A stretch of DNA of 64,000 nucleotides. Origin: Halomonas socia (GTDB lineage Bacteria; Pseudomonadota; Gammaproteobacteria; Pseudomonadales; Halomonadaceae). Shown here piece after piece: positions 34,097 through 43,213 of the stretch (the first letter of the stretch is position 1; each line of letters opens with the position of its first letter). The notes under the pieces were generated by a model. That model worked only from the letters and a program-made list of their open reading frames with translations, was not told the DNA's origin and searched no databases. The DNA lies in contig NZ_CP048812.1 of NCBI RefSeq assembly GCF_010977575.1, positions 2,046,001 to 2,110,000 of the forward strand, given 5' to 3'. Both the position numbers and the translations under genes were made by a program.

Positions 34097-35311
34097 ATGA
34101 GCCAGACCCCGACCCGCAGCGACTTCGACCGTTACATGACGCCCAACTACTCGCCGCAGCAGGTGATTCCGGTGCGCGGCGAGGGCAGCCGCCTGTGGGA
34201 TCAGCAGGGCCGTGAGTTCATCGACTTCGCCGGCGGCATCGCGGTGAACTCGCTGGGGCACTGCCACCCGGTACTGGTCAACGCCCTCAAGGCCCAGGCC
34301 GACAAGCTCTGGCATCTCTCCAACGTCTACACCAACGAGCCGGCGCTCAAGCTTGCCCGCGCACTGGTCGAGCGTACCTTCGCCGACAAGGTGTTCATGT
34401 GCTCCTCCGGCGGCGAGGCCAACGAGGCGGCGCTCAAGCTGGCACGGCGCTGGGCGGTGGAGCACCACGGCGAGCACAAGGACAAGATCATCTCCTTCTC
34501 GCACTCCTTCCACGGGCGCACCTTCTTCACCGTCAGCGTCGGCGGCCAGCCCAAGTACTCCCAGGGCTTTGGCCCGGTGCCCGGCGGCATCCTGCACGCC
34601 ACCTACAACGACCTCGACAGCGTGCGTGCGCTGGTCGGTGATGACACTTGTGCCATCATGGTCGAGCCGATGCAGGGCGAGGGCGGCATCGTGCCCGCGA
34701 CGCAAGAATTCCTGCAGGGCCTGCGCGAGCTGTGCGACCGGCACCAGGCGCTGCTGATCTTCGACGAGGTCCAGACCGGGGTGGGTCGCTGCGGCCATCT
34801 CTATGCCTACCAGCACTATGGCGTGACGCCGGACATCCTGACCAGCGCCAAGTCGCTGGGCGGCGGCTTCCCGGTGGGCGCCATGCTGACCCGCGACGCC
34901 ATCGCCGATTCGCTTGCCGTCGGTACTCACGGCTCCACCTACGGCGGCAACGCGCTGGCCTCGGCGGTGGCCCTGGCGGCCATCGAGCACATCGACACGC
35001 CGGAGGTACTGGAGGGGGTGAAGAAGCGCCACGAACTGTTCCGCGAGCATCTCGAGACCATCAATCGCAAGCACGGCGTGTTCCAGGAGATCCGCGGCAT
35101 GGGCCTGCTGATCGGCGCGCAGATGGCGCCGCAGTACGCGGGCCAGGCCAAGGACATCCTGCCGCTGGCCATCGATGAGGGCCTGATGGCGCTGATTGCC
35201 GGCCCCAACGTGCTGCGCATGGCGCCGTCGCTGGTGATCCCCGAGGCCGATATCGAAGAGGGCATGGCGCGCCTCGAGCGCGCCATCGCCACGCTGGTGG
35301 CCAAGGCGTGA
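34097..35311 (+). CDS. astC: Succinylornithine / acetylornithine aminotransferase
   Basis: The 404-residue class III aminotransferase has the PLP lysine in [31 protein letters not shown] for phosphate binding and [13 protein letters not shown]. Heading the aruF-aruG-astD-astB operon, it should act as the succinylornithine transaminase (AstC/AruC), possibly doubling as ArgD in biosynthesis. ATG 34097 is taken because GGAGAG lies 5 nt upstream and the family starts there. A TATACT box at 34055-34060 lacks a good -35, which would suit activator-dependent (ArgR-type) control. Confidence 0.9.
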   Translation: MSQTPTRSDFDRYMTPNYSPQQVIPVRGEGSRLWDQQGREFIDFAGGIAVNSLGHCHPVLVNALKAQADKLWHLSNVYTNEPALKLARALVERTFADKVFMCSSGGEANEAALKLARRWAVEHHGEHKDKIISFSHSFHGRTFFTVSVGGQPKYSQGFGPVPGGILHATYNDLDSVRALVGDDTCAIMVEPMQGEGGIVPATQEFLQGLRELCDRHQALLIFDEVQTGVGRCGHLYAYQHYGVTPDILTSAKSLGGGFPVGAMLTRDAIADSLAVGTHGSTYGGNALASAVALAAIEHIDTPEVLEGVKKRHELFREHLETINRKHGVFQEIRGMGLLIGAQMAPQYAGQAKDILPLAIDEGLMALIAGPNVLRMAPSLVIPEADIEEGMARLERAIATLVAKA

Positions 35312-35352
35312 GCCGAGTGCCCGCCCCATCGTCCCGCCCAGGAGGACACGCC

Positions 35353-36417
35353 ATGCTGGTCGTTCGTCCCGCCCGTGCGGCAGACCTGCCGGCCCTGGAG
35401 CGTCTCGCCGGCAGCGCCACGCCGCGCCTGACCAACCTGCCGGCGCACCGCGACCGCCTCGAGGAGCGCATCACCCGCTCCCAGCGCGCCTTCAGTCGCG
35501 AGGTGGAGTTCCCCGGCGACGAGCACTACACCTTCGTGCTCGAGGACCGCGAGCGCGGCGAGGTGGTGGGCACCGCCACCATCCGCGCCCAGGCCGGCGC
35601 CAACGAGGCCTACTACACCTATCGCCAGGAGACCCTGATCCACGCATCGCAGCAGCTCAACGTGCGTCGCGAGGTACAGACCCTGTCGCTGTCCCACGAG
35701 GTCTCCGAGGCGACCCTGCTGTGCGCACTGTCGCTGGATCCCCGCTACCAGGGCACCAGCGCGGTGAGCCTGCTGCGCCGCGCGCGGCTGATGTTCATCG
35801 CCCAGTACCCGGAGCGCTTCGCCGAGATCCTCGCCGTGGCCTTCCCGGGCTACCTGGACGGCGACAGCGAGTCGCCGTTCTGGAACAGCGTCGGACGCCA
35901 CTTCTTCGTGCGCGGCTACCAAGAGATGAATCACATCGCCGGGGTGCGCTCGAAGAGTTTCATCGCCGAGGTGATGCCGCAGTTTCCGCTCTACCTGCCG
36001 CTGCTCACGCCCCAGGCGCGGGCCGCCATCGGCCGCGAGCATCCGGACCACGAGCCGGCCCTGGAGGAGATGCTGGCCGAGGGCTTCGTGCGCTCGCGCC
36101 ACGTCGATATCTTCGACGCCGGGCCGGTGGTCAAGGCCGAGCGTACGCGCCTCGAGTCGTTCCGGCGCGCCGCCTGGCACCCGGTGCGGGTGCGCCCGGC
36201 GCATACCCTGCCCGACGCCGAGCCGGCGATGATCGCCAACCAGCAGCTCGGCGATTTTCGCTGCGTGGTGGCGCGCTATGCACTATCGCCCACCGGCCAG
36301 CTGATGCTGTCACCGGAGCATGCCGAGATCCTCGGCGTGGAGGAGGGCCGTGCGGTACTGGCCGCACCGCTGGCGCTGCCCACCGCCATTGATGCACTCG
36401 ACGAGGGAGAACTGTGA
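35353..36417 (+). CDS. aruF: Arginine N-succinyltransferase, alpha subunit
   Basis: The 354-residue AstA-family protein starts MLVVRPARAADLPALERLAG and has SLSHEVSEATLLCALSLDPR and GRHFFVRGYQEMNHIAGVRS. Together with AruG it transfers succinyl from succinyl-CoA to the alpha-amino group of arginine, the first step of the AST pathway. AGGAGG at 35340-35345 fixes ATG 35353. Two tandem AstA genes (aruF, aruG) are the Pseudomonas-type arrangement, in contrast to the single astA of enterics. Confidence 0.92.
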   Translation: MLVVRPARAADLPALERLAGSATPRLTNLPAHRDRLEERITRSQRAFSREVEFPGDEHYTFVLEDRERGEVVGTATIRAQAGANEAYYTYRQETLIHASQQLNVRREVQTLSLSHEVSEATLLCALSLDPRYQGTSAVSLLRRARLMFIAQYPERFAEILAVAFPGYLDGDSESPFWNSVGRHFFVRGYQEMNHIAGVRSKSFIAEVMPQFPLYLPLLTPQARAAIGREHPDHEPALEEMLAEGFVRSRHVDIFDAGPVVKAERTRLESFRRAAWHPVRVRPAHTLPDAEPAMIANQQLGDFRCVVARYALSPTGQLMLSPEHAEILGVEEGRAVLAAPLALPTAIDALDEGEL

Positions 36418-37433
36418 TGCGCATTCGTCCGATTGCCCGCGGCGACCTCGACGGCCTCCAGGCGCTGGCCCAGCAGACCGGGGTGGGGTTCACCTCGCTA
36501 CCCGACAACCGCGATTTCCTGGCCAGCAAAATCGAACTGGCGGTCAGTGCCTTCGAGGAGCGCACGCCGGCGGATGACCGGCTCTACTTCTTCGTGCTCG
36601 AGGACGACGCCAGCGGTGAGCTGGCCGGCTGCTGTGCCATTGAGGGTCAGGTCGGCCGCGAGGTGCCGTTCTACAATTACCGGCTGGGCACCCTGGCGCA
36701 CTCCTCGGTGCAGCTCGACCTGCACCGCACCATCGACACCCTGTTCCTGAGCTCCGACCACACCGGCGATGCCGAGGTGTGCTCGCTCTACCTGCGCCCG
36801 GAGTATCGCCGCAACCGCAACGGCGCGCTGCTCTCCAAGGCGCGCTGGCTGTTCATGGCGCAGTTCCGCGACCGCTTCCCGGCCAAGGTGCTGGCGGAGA
36901 TGCGCGGGGTCTTCAACGAGGCCGGCATCAGCCCGTTCTGGGAGTGCCTGGGCAGCCACTTCTTCCCCATGGACTTCAACGAGGCCGACCGGCTGACGGG
37001 ACTCGGTCAGAAGAGCTTCATCGGCGAGCTGATGCCCAAGTTCCCAATCTATACCACCTTCATGAGCGAGGAGGCGCGCGCCTGCATCGGCGAGGTCCAT
37101 GAGCATACCCGCCCGGCGCTGGAGATGCTCAAGAAGGAGGGCCTGCGCTGGGAGGGCTATATCGACATCTTCGACGGCGGCCCCACGGTGGAGGCCTATA
37201 TCGACGATGTGCGCGCGGTGCGCGACTCGCGGCTGTGCCAGGTCGAGGTCACGTCCCAGGCCGCCAGCAGCGAGCGCCACACCTGGCTGGCATCGACCAC
37301 CGGGATGCTCGATTTCCGCGCCGCCTGGGTCGGCCGCGACCCCGACGAGGACGGGGTGATGGTTCTCACTGAGGAGGAGGCGCAGCGACTCAACGTCGGT
37401 GCCGGCGATTCCCTCCGTCTACTCGAAACCTAG
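36417..37433 (+). CDS. aruG: Arginine N-succinyltransferase, beta subunit
   Basis: The 338-residue paralogue of AruF shares IRPIARGDLDGLQALAQQTG at the start and MDFNEADRLTGLGQKSFIGE, where the second AstA conserved block lies. Its ATG shares one base with the aruF stop (TGATG), so translation of the two subunits is coupled, suiting a heteromeric enzyme. A GTG three bases earlier is a less likely start. Confidence 0.92.
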   Translation: MRIRPIARGDLDGLQALAQQTGVGFTSLPDNRDFLASKIELAVSAFEERTPADDRLYFFVLEDDASGELAGCCAIEGQVGREVPFYNYRLGTLAHSSVQLDLHRTIDTLFLSSDHTGDAEVCSLYLRPEYRRNRNGALLSKARWLFMAQFRDRFPAKVLAEMRGVFNEAGISPFWECLGSHFFPMDFNEADRLTGLGQKSFIGELMPKFPIYTTFMSEEARACIGEVHEHTRPALEMLKKEGLRWEGYIDIFDGGPTVEAYIDDVRAVRDSRLCQVEVTSQAASSERHTWLASTTGMLDFRAAWVGRDPDEDGVMVLTEEEAQRLNVGAGDSLRLLET

Positions 37434-37442
37434 GAGATGCAT

Positions 37443-38912
37443 ATGCAAGCCAAACAGCAGCTGCTGATCGGCGGCGCCTGGGTCGACGGCGACGCGGAGC
37501 GGTTCGCCAAGCTCGACCCAGTGTCTGGCCAGCCACTGTGGCAGGGCGCCAGCGCCAGCGATACCCAGGTCGAGGCCGCCGTGGCCGCGGCGCGGCAGGC
37601 CTTCCCCGGCTGGGCGCGCACCCGGTTTGCCGAGCGCCAGGCGCTGGTCGAGCGCTTCCGCGGCGTGCTCGAGGCCCACCGCGAGGACCTGGCCACCGCG
37701 ATTGCCGGTGAGACCGGCAAGCCGCTGTGGGAGGCGCGCACCGAGATCGGCGCCATGATCGGCAAGGTGGCGCTGTCGATCAGCGCCTACCACGAGCGCA
37801 CCGGCGAGCGCGAACGCGACCTGGGCGGCACCCACGCCGTGCTGCGCCACCGCCCCCACGGCGTGATGGCGGTGTTCGGCCCCTACAACTTCCCCGGCCA
37901 CCTGCCCAACGGGCACATGGTGCCGGCGCTGCTGGCCGGCAATACGGTGGTCTTCAAGCCCAGCGAACAGACTCCGCTGACCGCCGACCTGGTGCTGCAG
38001 TGCTGGCGTGAGGCCGGCCTGCCGGCGGGGGTGATCAACCTGGTGCAGGGGGCCGCAGCGGTCGGCCAGGCGCTGGCTGCCTGCCGCGACATCGATGGCC
38101 TGCTGTTCACCGGCAGCGCCAAGGTCGGCGGCCTGCTGCAGCAGCAGTTCGCCGGCCAGTTGGACAAGATCCTGGCCCTGGAACTGGGTGGCAATAACCC
38201 GCTGGTGATCCGCGACGTGCCCGATCAGGACGCTGCGGTGCTGACCATCCTGCAGTCGGCGTTTCTCTCCGGCGGCCAGCGCTGTACCTGTGCGCGGCGG
38301 CTGATGGTGCCCTACGGCGAGGTCGGCGACCGCCTGCTCGAGGCGCTGGTCTCGGCGATCGACAAGCTCCGGGTGGGCGGCCAGTTCAGCGAACCGGCGC
38401 CGTTCTACGGCGGCCTGGTCAGCGTGGCCGCCGCCGACGGCCTGCTCAAGGCCCAGGACGACCTGGAGGCGCTGGGCGGCACGCTGCTGTCGCGCATGCA
38501 GCGCCTGGAGGAGAACACCAGCCTGCTGAGCCCGGCGCTGATCGACGTGACCGGCCTCGCGCTGCCCGACGAGGAGCACTTCGGGCCGCTGCTCAAGGTG
38601 CACCGCTACCGCGACTGGGACGAGGCCATCGCCTTGGCCAACGATACCCGCTACGGCCTCTCCGCCGGGCTGATCGGCGGCAGCCGCGACGACTGGGACG
38701 ACTTCCTGCTACGTATCCGTGCCGGCATCGTCAACTGGAACCGACAGACCACCGGGGCTTCCGGCGACGCGCCCTTCGGCGGCGTGGGCGACAGCGGCAA
38801 CCATCGCCCCAGTGCCTACTACGCCGCCGACTACTGCGCCTATCCGGTGGCCTCGATGGAGAGCGAGGATCTGCAACTGCCCGACCAACTGCCGCCGGGG
38901 GTAGTGCTATGA
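37443..38912 (+). CDS. astD: Succinylglutamate-semialdehyde dehydrogenase
   Basis: The 489-residue aldehyde dehydrogenase converts N-succinylglutamate semialdehyde to N-succinylglutamate with NAD. It has [20 protein letters not shown], the active-site Glu in [13 protein letters not shown] and the catalytic Cys in [11 protein letters not shown] (near 281). ATG 37443 is preferred over ATG 37437, because AGGAG at 37432-37436 would touch the earlier codon. Its stop overlaps astB by four bases. Confidence 0.94.
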   Translation: MQAKQQLLIGGAWVDGDAERFAKLDPVSGQPLWQGASASDTQVEAAVAAARQAFPGWARTRFAERQALVERFRGVLEAHREDLATAIAGETGKPLWEARTEIGAMIGKVALSISAYHERTGERERDLGGTHAVLRHRPHGVMAVFGPYNFPGHLPNGHMVPALLAGNTVVFKPSEQTPLTADLVLQCWREAGLPAGVINLVQGAAAVGQALAACRDIDGLLFTGSAKVGGLLQQQFAGQLDKILALELGGNNPLVIRDVPDQDAAVLTILQSAFLSGGQRCTCARRLMVPYGEVGDRLLEALVSAIDKLRVGGQFSEPAPFYGGLVSVAAADGLLKAQDDLEALGGTLLSRMQRLEENTSLLSPALIDVTGLALPDEEHFGPLLKVHRYRDWDEAIALANDTRYGLSAGLIGGSRDDWDDFLLRIRAGIVNWNRQTTGASGDAPFGGVGDSGNHRPSAYYAADYCAYPVASMESEDLQLPDQLPPGVVL

Positions 38913-40270
38913 GTGAGTCTTCGAGCCTGGACGTCCGCGAGGTCAACTTCGACGGCCTGGTGGGCCCCACCCACAACTACTCCGGCCTGGCGCTGGGCAA
39001 CGTCGCCTCGATGAGCCACGGCGGGCTGGTCTCCAACCCCCGCGAGGGGGCGCTGCAGGGGCTGGCCAAGATGAAGTCGCTGCTCGATGCCGGCTACGCC
39101 CAGGGCGTGCTGCCGCCCCAGCAGCGCCCCGACCTGGGGGCGCTGCGCGCGCTGGGCTTCAGTGGCACCGCCCACGAGGTGCTGACCCGCGCCGCCGGCG
39201 AGACGCCGCAGCTGCTGCGTGCGGTGTGTTCGGCCTCGAGCATGTGGACCGCCAACGCCGGCACCGTGACGCCGAGCGTCGATGCCGCGGATGGGCGGGT
39301 GCACTTCACCCCGGCCAACCTGCAGTCGAGCTTCCACCGCTACCTGGAGCCGGAGACCACCGGCCGCGTGCTGGCGGCGATCTTCAACGACCCGCGCCAC
39401 TTCGCTCACCACCCGGTGCTGCCGGCGACCCCGGCGTTCTCCGATGAGGGCGCGGCCAACCACACGAGGCTCGCCGGCGAGCACGGCGAGCCGGGGGTGC
39501 ACCTGTTCGTCTACGGCCGCCAGGCCTTCGGCGGCGACCCCGCCCACGAGCCCAAGCGCTTCCCGGCGCGCCAGACGCTGGAGGCCAGCCAGGCGGTGGC
39601 TCGCCAGCACAGCCTCGGCGAGGCCCAGACGGTGTTCGCCCAGCAGCACCCCGCGGCCATCGACGCCGGCGTGTTCCACAACGACGTGATCGCGGTGGGT
39701 AACGGCCCGCTATTGCTCTACCACGAGATGGCCTTCCGCGACGAGCAGGAAACCCTAGACGCGCTGCGTGCCAAGCTGGCCACGCCGCTGATCCCGGTAC
39801 GCGTGCCGCTCGAGGCAGTGAGCCTCGAAGACGCCGTTGACTCCTATCTGTTCAACTCCCAGCTGCTCTCCAACCCCGACGGCAGCATGACCCTGGTGGT
39901 ACCCGGCGAGTGCCAGGAGAACGAGGCAGTGTGGCGCACCATTCAGGATCTGCTGCTGGCGGGCCACAATCCCATCGGCGAAGTGCTGGTCAAGGATGTC
40001 AAGCAGAGCATGCGCAACGGCGGCGGCCCCGCCTGCCTGCGACTGCGGGTGGCGCTCAGCTCCGCCGAGCGCCAGGCCCTCTCCGGCCGGGTGCTGCTCG
40101 ACGAGGCGCTCTACGCCGAGCTCACCGCCTGGGTCGAGCGGCACTACCGCGACCGCCTGGCACCGGACGACCTCGCCGACCCACAGCTCGCCGAGGAGAC
40201 CCTTGGCGCGCTGGACGAACTGACGCGGATTCTGCAGATCGGTTCGGTGTATCCGTTTCAGCTGGGGTAA
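38909..40270 (+). CDS. astB: N-succinylarginine dihydrolase
   Basis: The 453-residue enzyme hydrolyses N-succinylarginine to succinylornithine, two ammonia and CO2. It opens [20 protein letters not shown] and carries the catalytic His in [10 protein letters not shown] and the catalytic Cys in [16 protein letters not shown]. It is the last gene of the operon and a strong terminator follows. The pathway's final enzyme, succinylglutamate desuccinylase (astE), is not in the window. Confidence 0.95.
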   Translation: MSESSSLDVREVNFDGLVGPTHNYSGLALGNVASMSHGGLVSNPREGALQGLAKMKSLLDAGYAQGVLPPQQRPDLGALRALGFSGTAHEVLTRAAGETPQLLRAVCSASSMWTANAGTVTPSVDAADGRVHFTPANLQSSFHRYLEPETTGRVLAAIFNDPRHFAHHPVLPATPAFSDEGAANHTRLAGEHGEPGVHLFVYGRQAFGGDPAHEPKRFPARQTLEASQAVARQHSLGEAQTVFAQQHPAAIDAGVFHNDVIAVGNGPLLLYHEMAFRDEQETLDALRAKLATPLIPVRVPLEAVSLEDAVDSYLFNSQLLSNPDGSMTLVVPGECQENEAVWRTIQDLLLAGHNPIGEVLVKDVKQSMRNGGGPACLRLRVALSSAERQALSGRVLLDEALYAELTAWVERHYRDRLAPDDLADPQLAEETLGALDELTRILQIGSVYPFQLG

Positions 40271-40287
40271 TCCTGGCTCAACTATGG

Positions 40288-40319
40288 GGCCTCGGTCCGC
40301 CTACTGGCGGGCCGGGGCC
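40288..40319 (+). terminator. Rho-independent terminator of the arginine operon
   Basis: A 14-bp stem (40288-40301 with 40306-40319, two G-T pairs) around TACT is followed by TTTGTGGTT. It begins 17 nt after the astB stop. Confidence 0.85.
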
Positions 40320-40371
40320 TTTGTGGTTACCGTAAGGCACTTATGCAATGGCAGGCTTGAGGAGTGCCGTG

Positions 40372-41025
40372 ATGGCGGAAGCAGCACAGATCGAACGGCT
40401 GAGCGCCGATTCGCCCCATATCGCCACGCTGGCGGGCTGGTCCGGTGTCGCTTGGGGGCATCTCAACCCCGGTATGACGCTCAATGATGCCATCGAGCGT
40501 CTGCGTGGGCAGTGCAGTGCGGGCGGCGTGCCCTCGCTGTTCGTCGCCATGCACGACGGCGTACCGGTGGGCATGGCGAGCCTGGTGGTCGACGATATGA
40601 GCGACCGCCCTGATCTATCCCCCTGGTTGGCCTTGGTGTTCGTGCCGCCCGAGTGGCGCGGCCTCGGCATCGCATCGTCGCTGGTGCGGCAGGTCGAAAG
40701 CGAGGCGCAAGATAGCGGCGTCGCCTGGTGCTATCTATATACGCCGGATCAGCAGGCACTCTATGCTCGGCTTGGCTGGCAGGCGGCGGCGCAGTTGCAT
40801 ATCGCCCCCACTGCCATCAGCAGGCAGATCGATCTGCTCGAGCATCAGCTCGGTGCCCCCCTGATCGAGCGTGGCCCCAATGGCATCAGCCTTACCGCCG
40901 CCAGCATCCGCGGCTCGACTTCGATATCCACATCGCCAGCGCAGGCCAGGTCGTCGAGGCGCTGCGTCGCGGCGACGCCGATATCGGCCTGGCCTTCTTC
41001 ATGCCGCGCCATGACGACATCCTGA
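40372..41025 (+). CDS. GNAT acetyltransferase fused by deletion to a LysR HTH
   Basis: The first 135-140 residues are a GNAT N-acetyltransferase domain with LALVFVPPEWRGLGIASSLV (acetyl-CoA binding) and the closing TPDQQALYARLGWQ. At that point, where GNAT proteins normally continue about 20 residues, the frame switches to a LysR helix-turn-helix (AAAQLHIAPTAISRQIDLLE, then HQLGAPLIER). After GISLTAAS homology ends and about 35 unrelated residues follow. The LysR part lacks its first 20-odd residues. A deletion near 40780-40790 evidently joined two genes. ATG 40372 follows AGGAG (40360-40364). The acetyltransferase may or may not still fold. Confidence 0.6.
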   Translation: MAEAAQIERLSADSPHIATLAGWSGVAWGHLNPGMTLNDAIERLRGQCSAGGVPSLFVAMHDGVPVGMASLVVDDMSDRPDLSPWLALVFVPPEWRGLGIASSLVRQVESEAQDSGVAWCYLYTPDQQALYARLGWQAAAQLHIAPTAISRQIDLLEHQLGAPLIERGPNGISLTAASIRGSTSISTSPAQARSSRRCVAATPISAWPSSCRAMTTS

Positions 41026-41465
41026 CCCTCGCCAGCGGCACCCTGGAGCACCATGTGGTGATGGCGCCGGACCACCCCTTGGCGGCGGCTCGTACACTGC
41101 GTCTGGCCGATCTCGCCGATCAGCCGCTGGCGCTGCCCGACGCGCGCTATGGCGTGCGCCAGGCCCTCGACGCGGCGGCCCGCCAGCAAGGCGTGAGGTT
41201 GACGCCGACCTTTCATGCCTCCTCCCTCGAGACCCAGAAGGCCCTCGCCATGGCCGGCGTGGTAGTGCTGGTTTTGCCGCCCATGGCCGTGGCCCGGGAG
41301 TGCTGTGCCGGTCAGCTGATCGGTATTCCCTTGCAGCACGGCGAGCTGCTGGGAGCGCGGGTCGACCTGTGTCTCTATCGCCATCGACAGCGCAGTTTCG
41401 CCACCGAAGCGTGTCTGTCGCTACTGGCGGAACAGTTCAATCGTCTCAATATGCCATCGGCGTAG
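40781..41465 (+). pseudogene. Broken LysR-family regulator
   Basis: Pieces of one LysR regulator are spread over two frames: the helix-turn-helix in the frame of the upstream GNAT gene, and the effector domain (LDFDIHIASAGQVVEALRRG onward, with HHVVMAPDHPLAAARTLRLA and SSLETQKALAMAGVVVLVLP) in the next frame from about 40910. The first 20 or so residues and roughly 50 residues of the linker region are missing. It presumably once controlled the amidase/symporter genes downstream, which are also damaged. Confidence 0.75.
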
Positions 41466-41566
41466 TGCACACAAAGAGTGGACGCACTGGCACCGCAGTT
41501 GTGATAGCAGTGGGCACTGCCGCGCGCCATGCTGAAGGCATCGTTCATCATGCCGAGAGAGACTGC

Positions 41567-42935
41567 ATGCACGGGCCCCATCGGATGACCGCTACCCAAC
41601 TGCTCGCCGCCTATCGTGACAAGTCGCTGTCGCCACTCGACTACGCCGAGTTGTTGATCGCCCATATCGAACGCTGGGAGCCGCATCTCAACGCCCTCTA
41701 TGCCTACCGCCCCGAGGCCTTTCTCGCGGCGGCGCGCGCCTCCAGCGAGCGCTGGGCGCGGAACGACCCCCGCGGTGCCTTGGATGGCGTGCCGGTGACC
41801 CTCAAGGAGCTGATCGCTACCCGGGGCCTGCCGGTGCCACTGGGCACGAGGCTTGGCGAACAGGCCGAGGCCAGCGAGGATGCGCCCCCCGCAGCGCGTC
41901 TGGCCGAAGACGCTGCGCTGCTGTTGGCCAAGACCACCTGCCCGGATTTCGGCATGCTCTCTTCGGGGCTCTCCTCCTTCCACGGCCTGACCCGTAACCC
42001 CTGGAACCTGGCGTGCAACACCGGTGGCTCGAGCTCCGGGGCAGGGGCCGCGGCGGCGGCCGGCTATGGCCCGCTGCACGTGGGTACCGATATCGGCGGT
42101 TCGGTACGCCTGCCGGCGGCCTGGTGTGGGGTGGTGGGCTTCAAGCCGACCCTGGGGCGGATTCCCATCGACCCCTACTACGTAGGGCGCTGCGCCGGCC
42201 CCATGACGCGCAGCGTCGACGACGCGGCACTGATGATGACGAGCCTGGCGCGTACCGACCGTCGCGATGCGATGCGTCTGCCGCCGGAGGCCATCGACTG
42301 GACGGACCTGCGCCTGGAGTCGAAGGGGCTGCGGCTTGCCGCTGGAGGCGCCGATACGCGATGCCGTGGAGTCCGCGGCGCAGCGCCTGGAGGCCGCCGG
42401 CGCGACCCTGGTGCCGCTGGCGCCGGTATTGACCCGCGAGATGCTCGATGGCCTGGATCGCTTCTGGCGGGCGCGTCAGTACAGCGAGCTGGAGACATTG
42501 ACGGGGGCACAGCGTGAACGGGTGCTGCCGTCGATTCTCGCCTGGGCCGAGGATGGCGCGCGCTTGAGCGGCGTCGAGGCGGTGCGCGGCTTCCAGCAGA
42601 CCCTGAACATGCGCCGGGCCACCGAAGCGGTATTCGAGCAGGTGGACGCAGTGATCTCGCCGACCACGCCCAACGTGTCGTTCCCGGCCGACTGGGCCTC
42701 GCCCACCAACGACCCTCAGCGGCCCTTCGAGCATATCGCCTACACGCTGCCGTGGAACATGGGCGAGCAGCCGGCGATATCCCTCAATGCCGGTTTCAGC
42801 GGCGAGGGCATGCCGCTGGGTGTGCAGCTGATCGGGCCGCGTTTCGCCGATCACCTGGTGCTCAAGCTGGCCAAGGCGCTCGAGGAGCGGCTGGACGTGG
42901 CACCGCGCTGGCCATCGCTCCCGGGTGGGGGCTGA
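41567..42935 (+). pseudogene. Amidase-signature family protein with frameshift
   Basis: The amidase-signature enzyme has its catalytic Lys in VPVTLKELI and the Ser-Ser pair region in NTGGSSSGAGAAAAAGYGPL and GTDIGGSVRLPAAW. The frame starting at ATG 41567 (or 41585) is lost near 42335-42350 after SKGLRLA. Homology resumes one frame over with GLPLEAPIRDAVESAAQRLE and continues to a stop at 42933-42935. Comparison with the usual 'GLRIG...GxGLPVxPxVRxAVE' pattern suggests that some ten codons plus a non-multiple of three were deleted, perhaps between short GCTGCGGCTTG-like repeats. A sequencing error cannot be excluded. Confidence 0.75.
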
Positions 42936-42979
42936 CGGCATTCGTAGCGCATCTGTTACAACAACATAGGGAGAAAGCT

Positions 42980-43213
42980 ATGCAGCGTCTCGTCGTGCTG
43001 CCCACCAGTCGTACCGGTTGGGCCTTGTCGATTGCCTTTGTCGCCGTGGTGGTGGCAGGGATCTGGCCAGTGATCGGCCTGTTCAATCGCGCCGTACTGT
43101 TCCTCGGCCTGCCGCTCCTGGTGGTGTGGAGCTATGTGCTGATCTTCGCCTGCTTCGCGGTCATGTTGATCGCCAACCGTGTCATCGAATGGCAGGAGGG
43201 CGAGGATGACTAG
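42980..43213 (+). CDS. DUF3311-like small membrane protein
   Basis: The 77-residue protein has two transmembrane helices (WALSIAFVAVVVAGIWPVIG and LVVWSYVLIFACFAVMLIAN). Small proteins of this type are commonly encoded directly before sodium:solute symporters, as here, where the genes overlap by eight bases. It is probably an accessory subunit. AGGGAGA precedes ATG 42980. Confidence 0.7.
   Translation: MQRLVVLPTSRTGWALSIAFVAVVVAGIWPVIGLFNRAVLFLGLPLLVVWSYVLIFACFAVMLIANRVIEWQEGEDD

Noticed and set aside
33995-35329. A 444-codon minus-strand frame opposite astC
   Set aside because: There is no domain and no ribosome site, and the plus strand encodes a complete aminotransferase. Similar long antisense frames over aruF, astD, malF and malG were rejected for the same reason.
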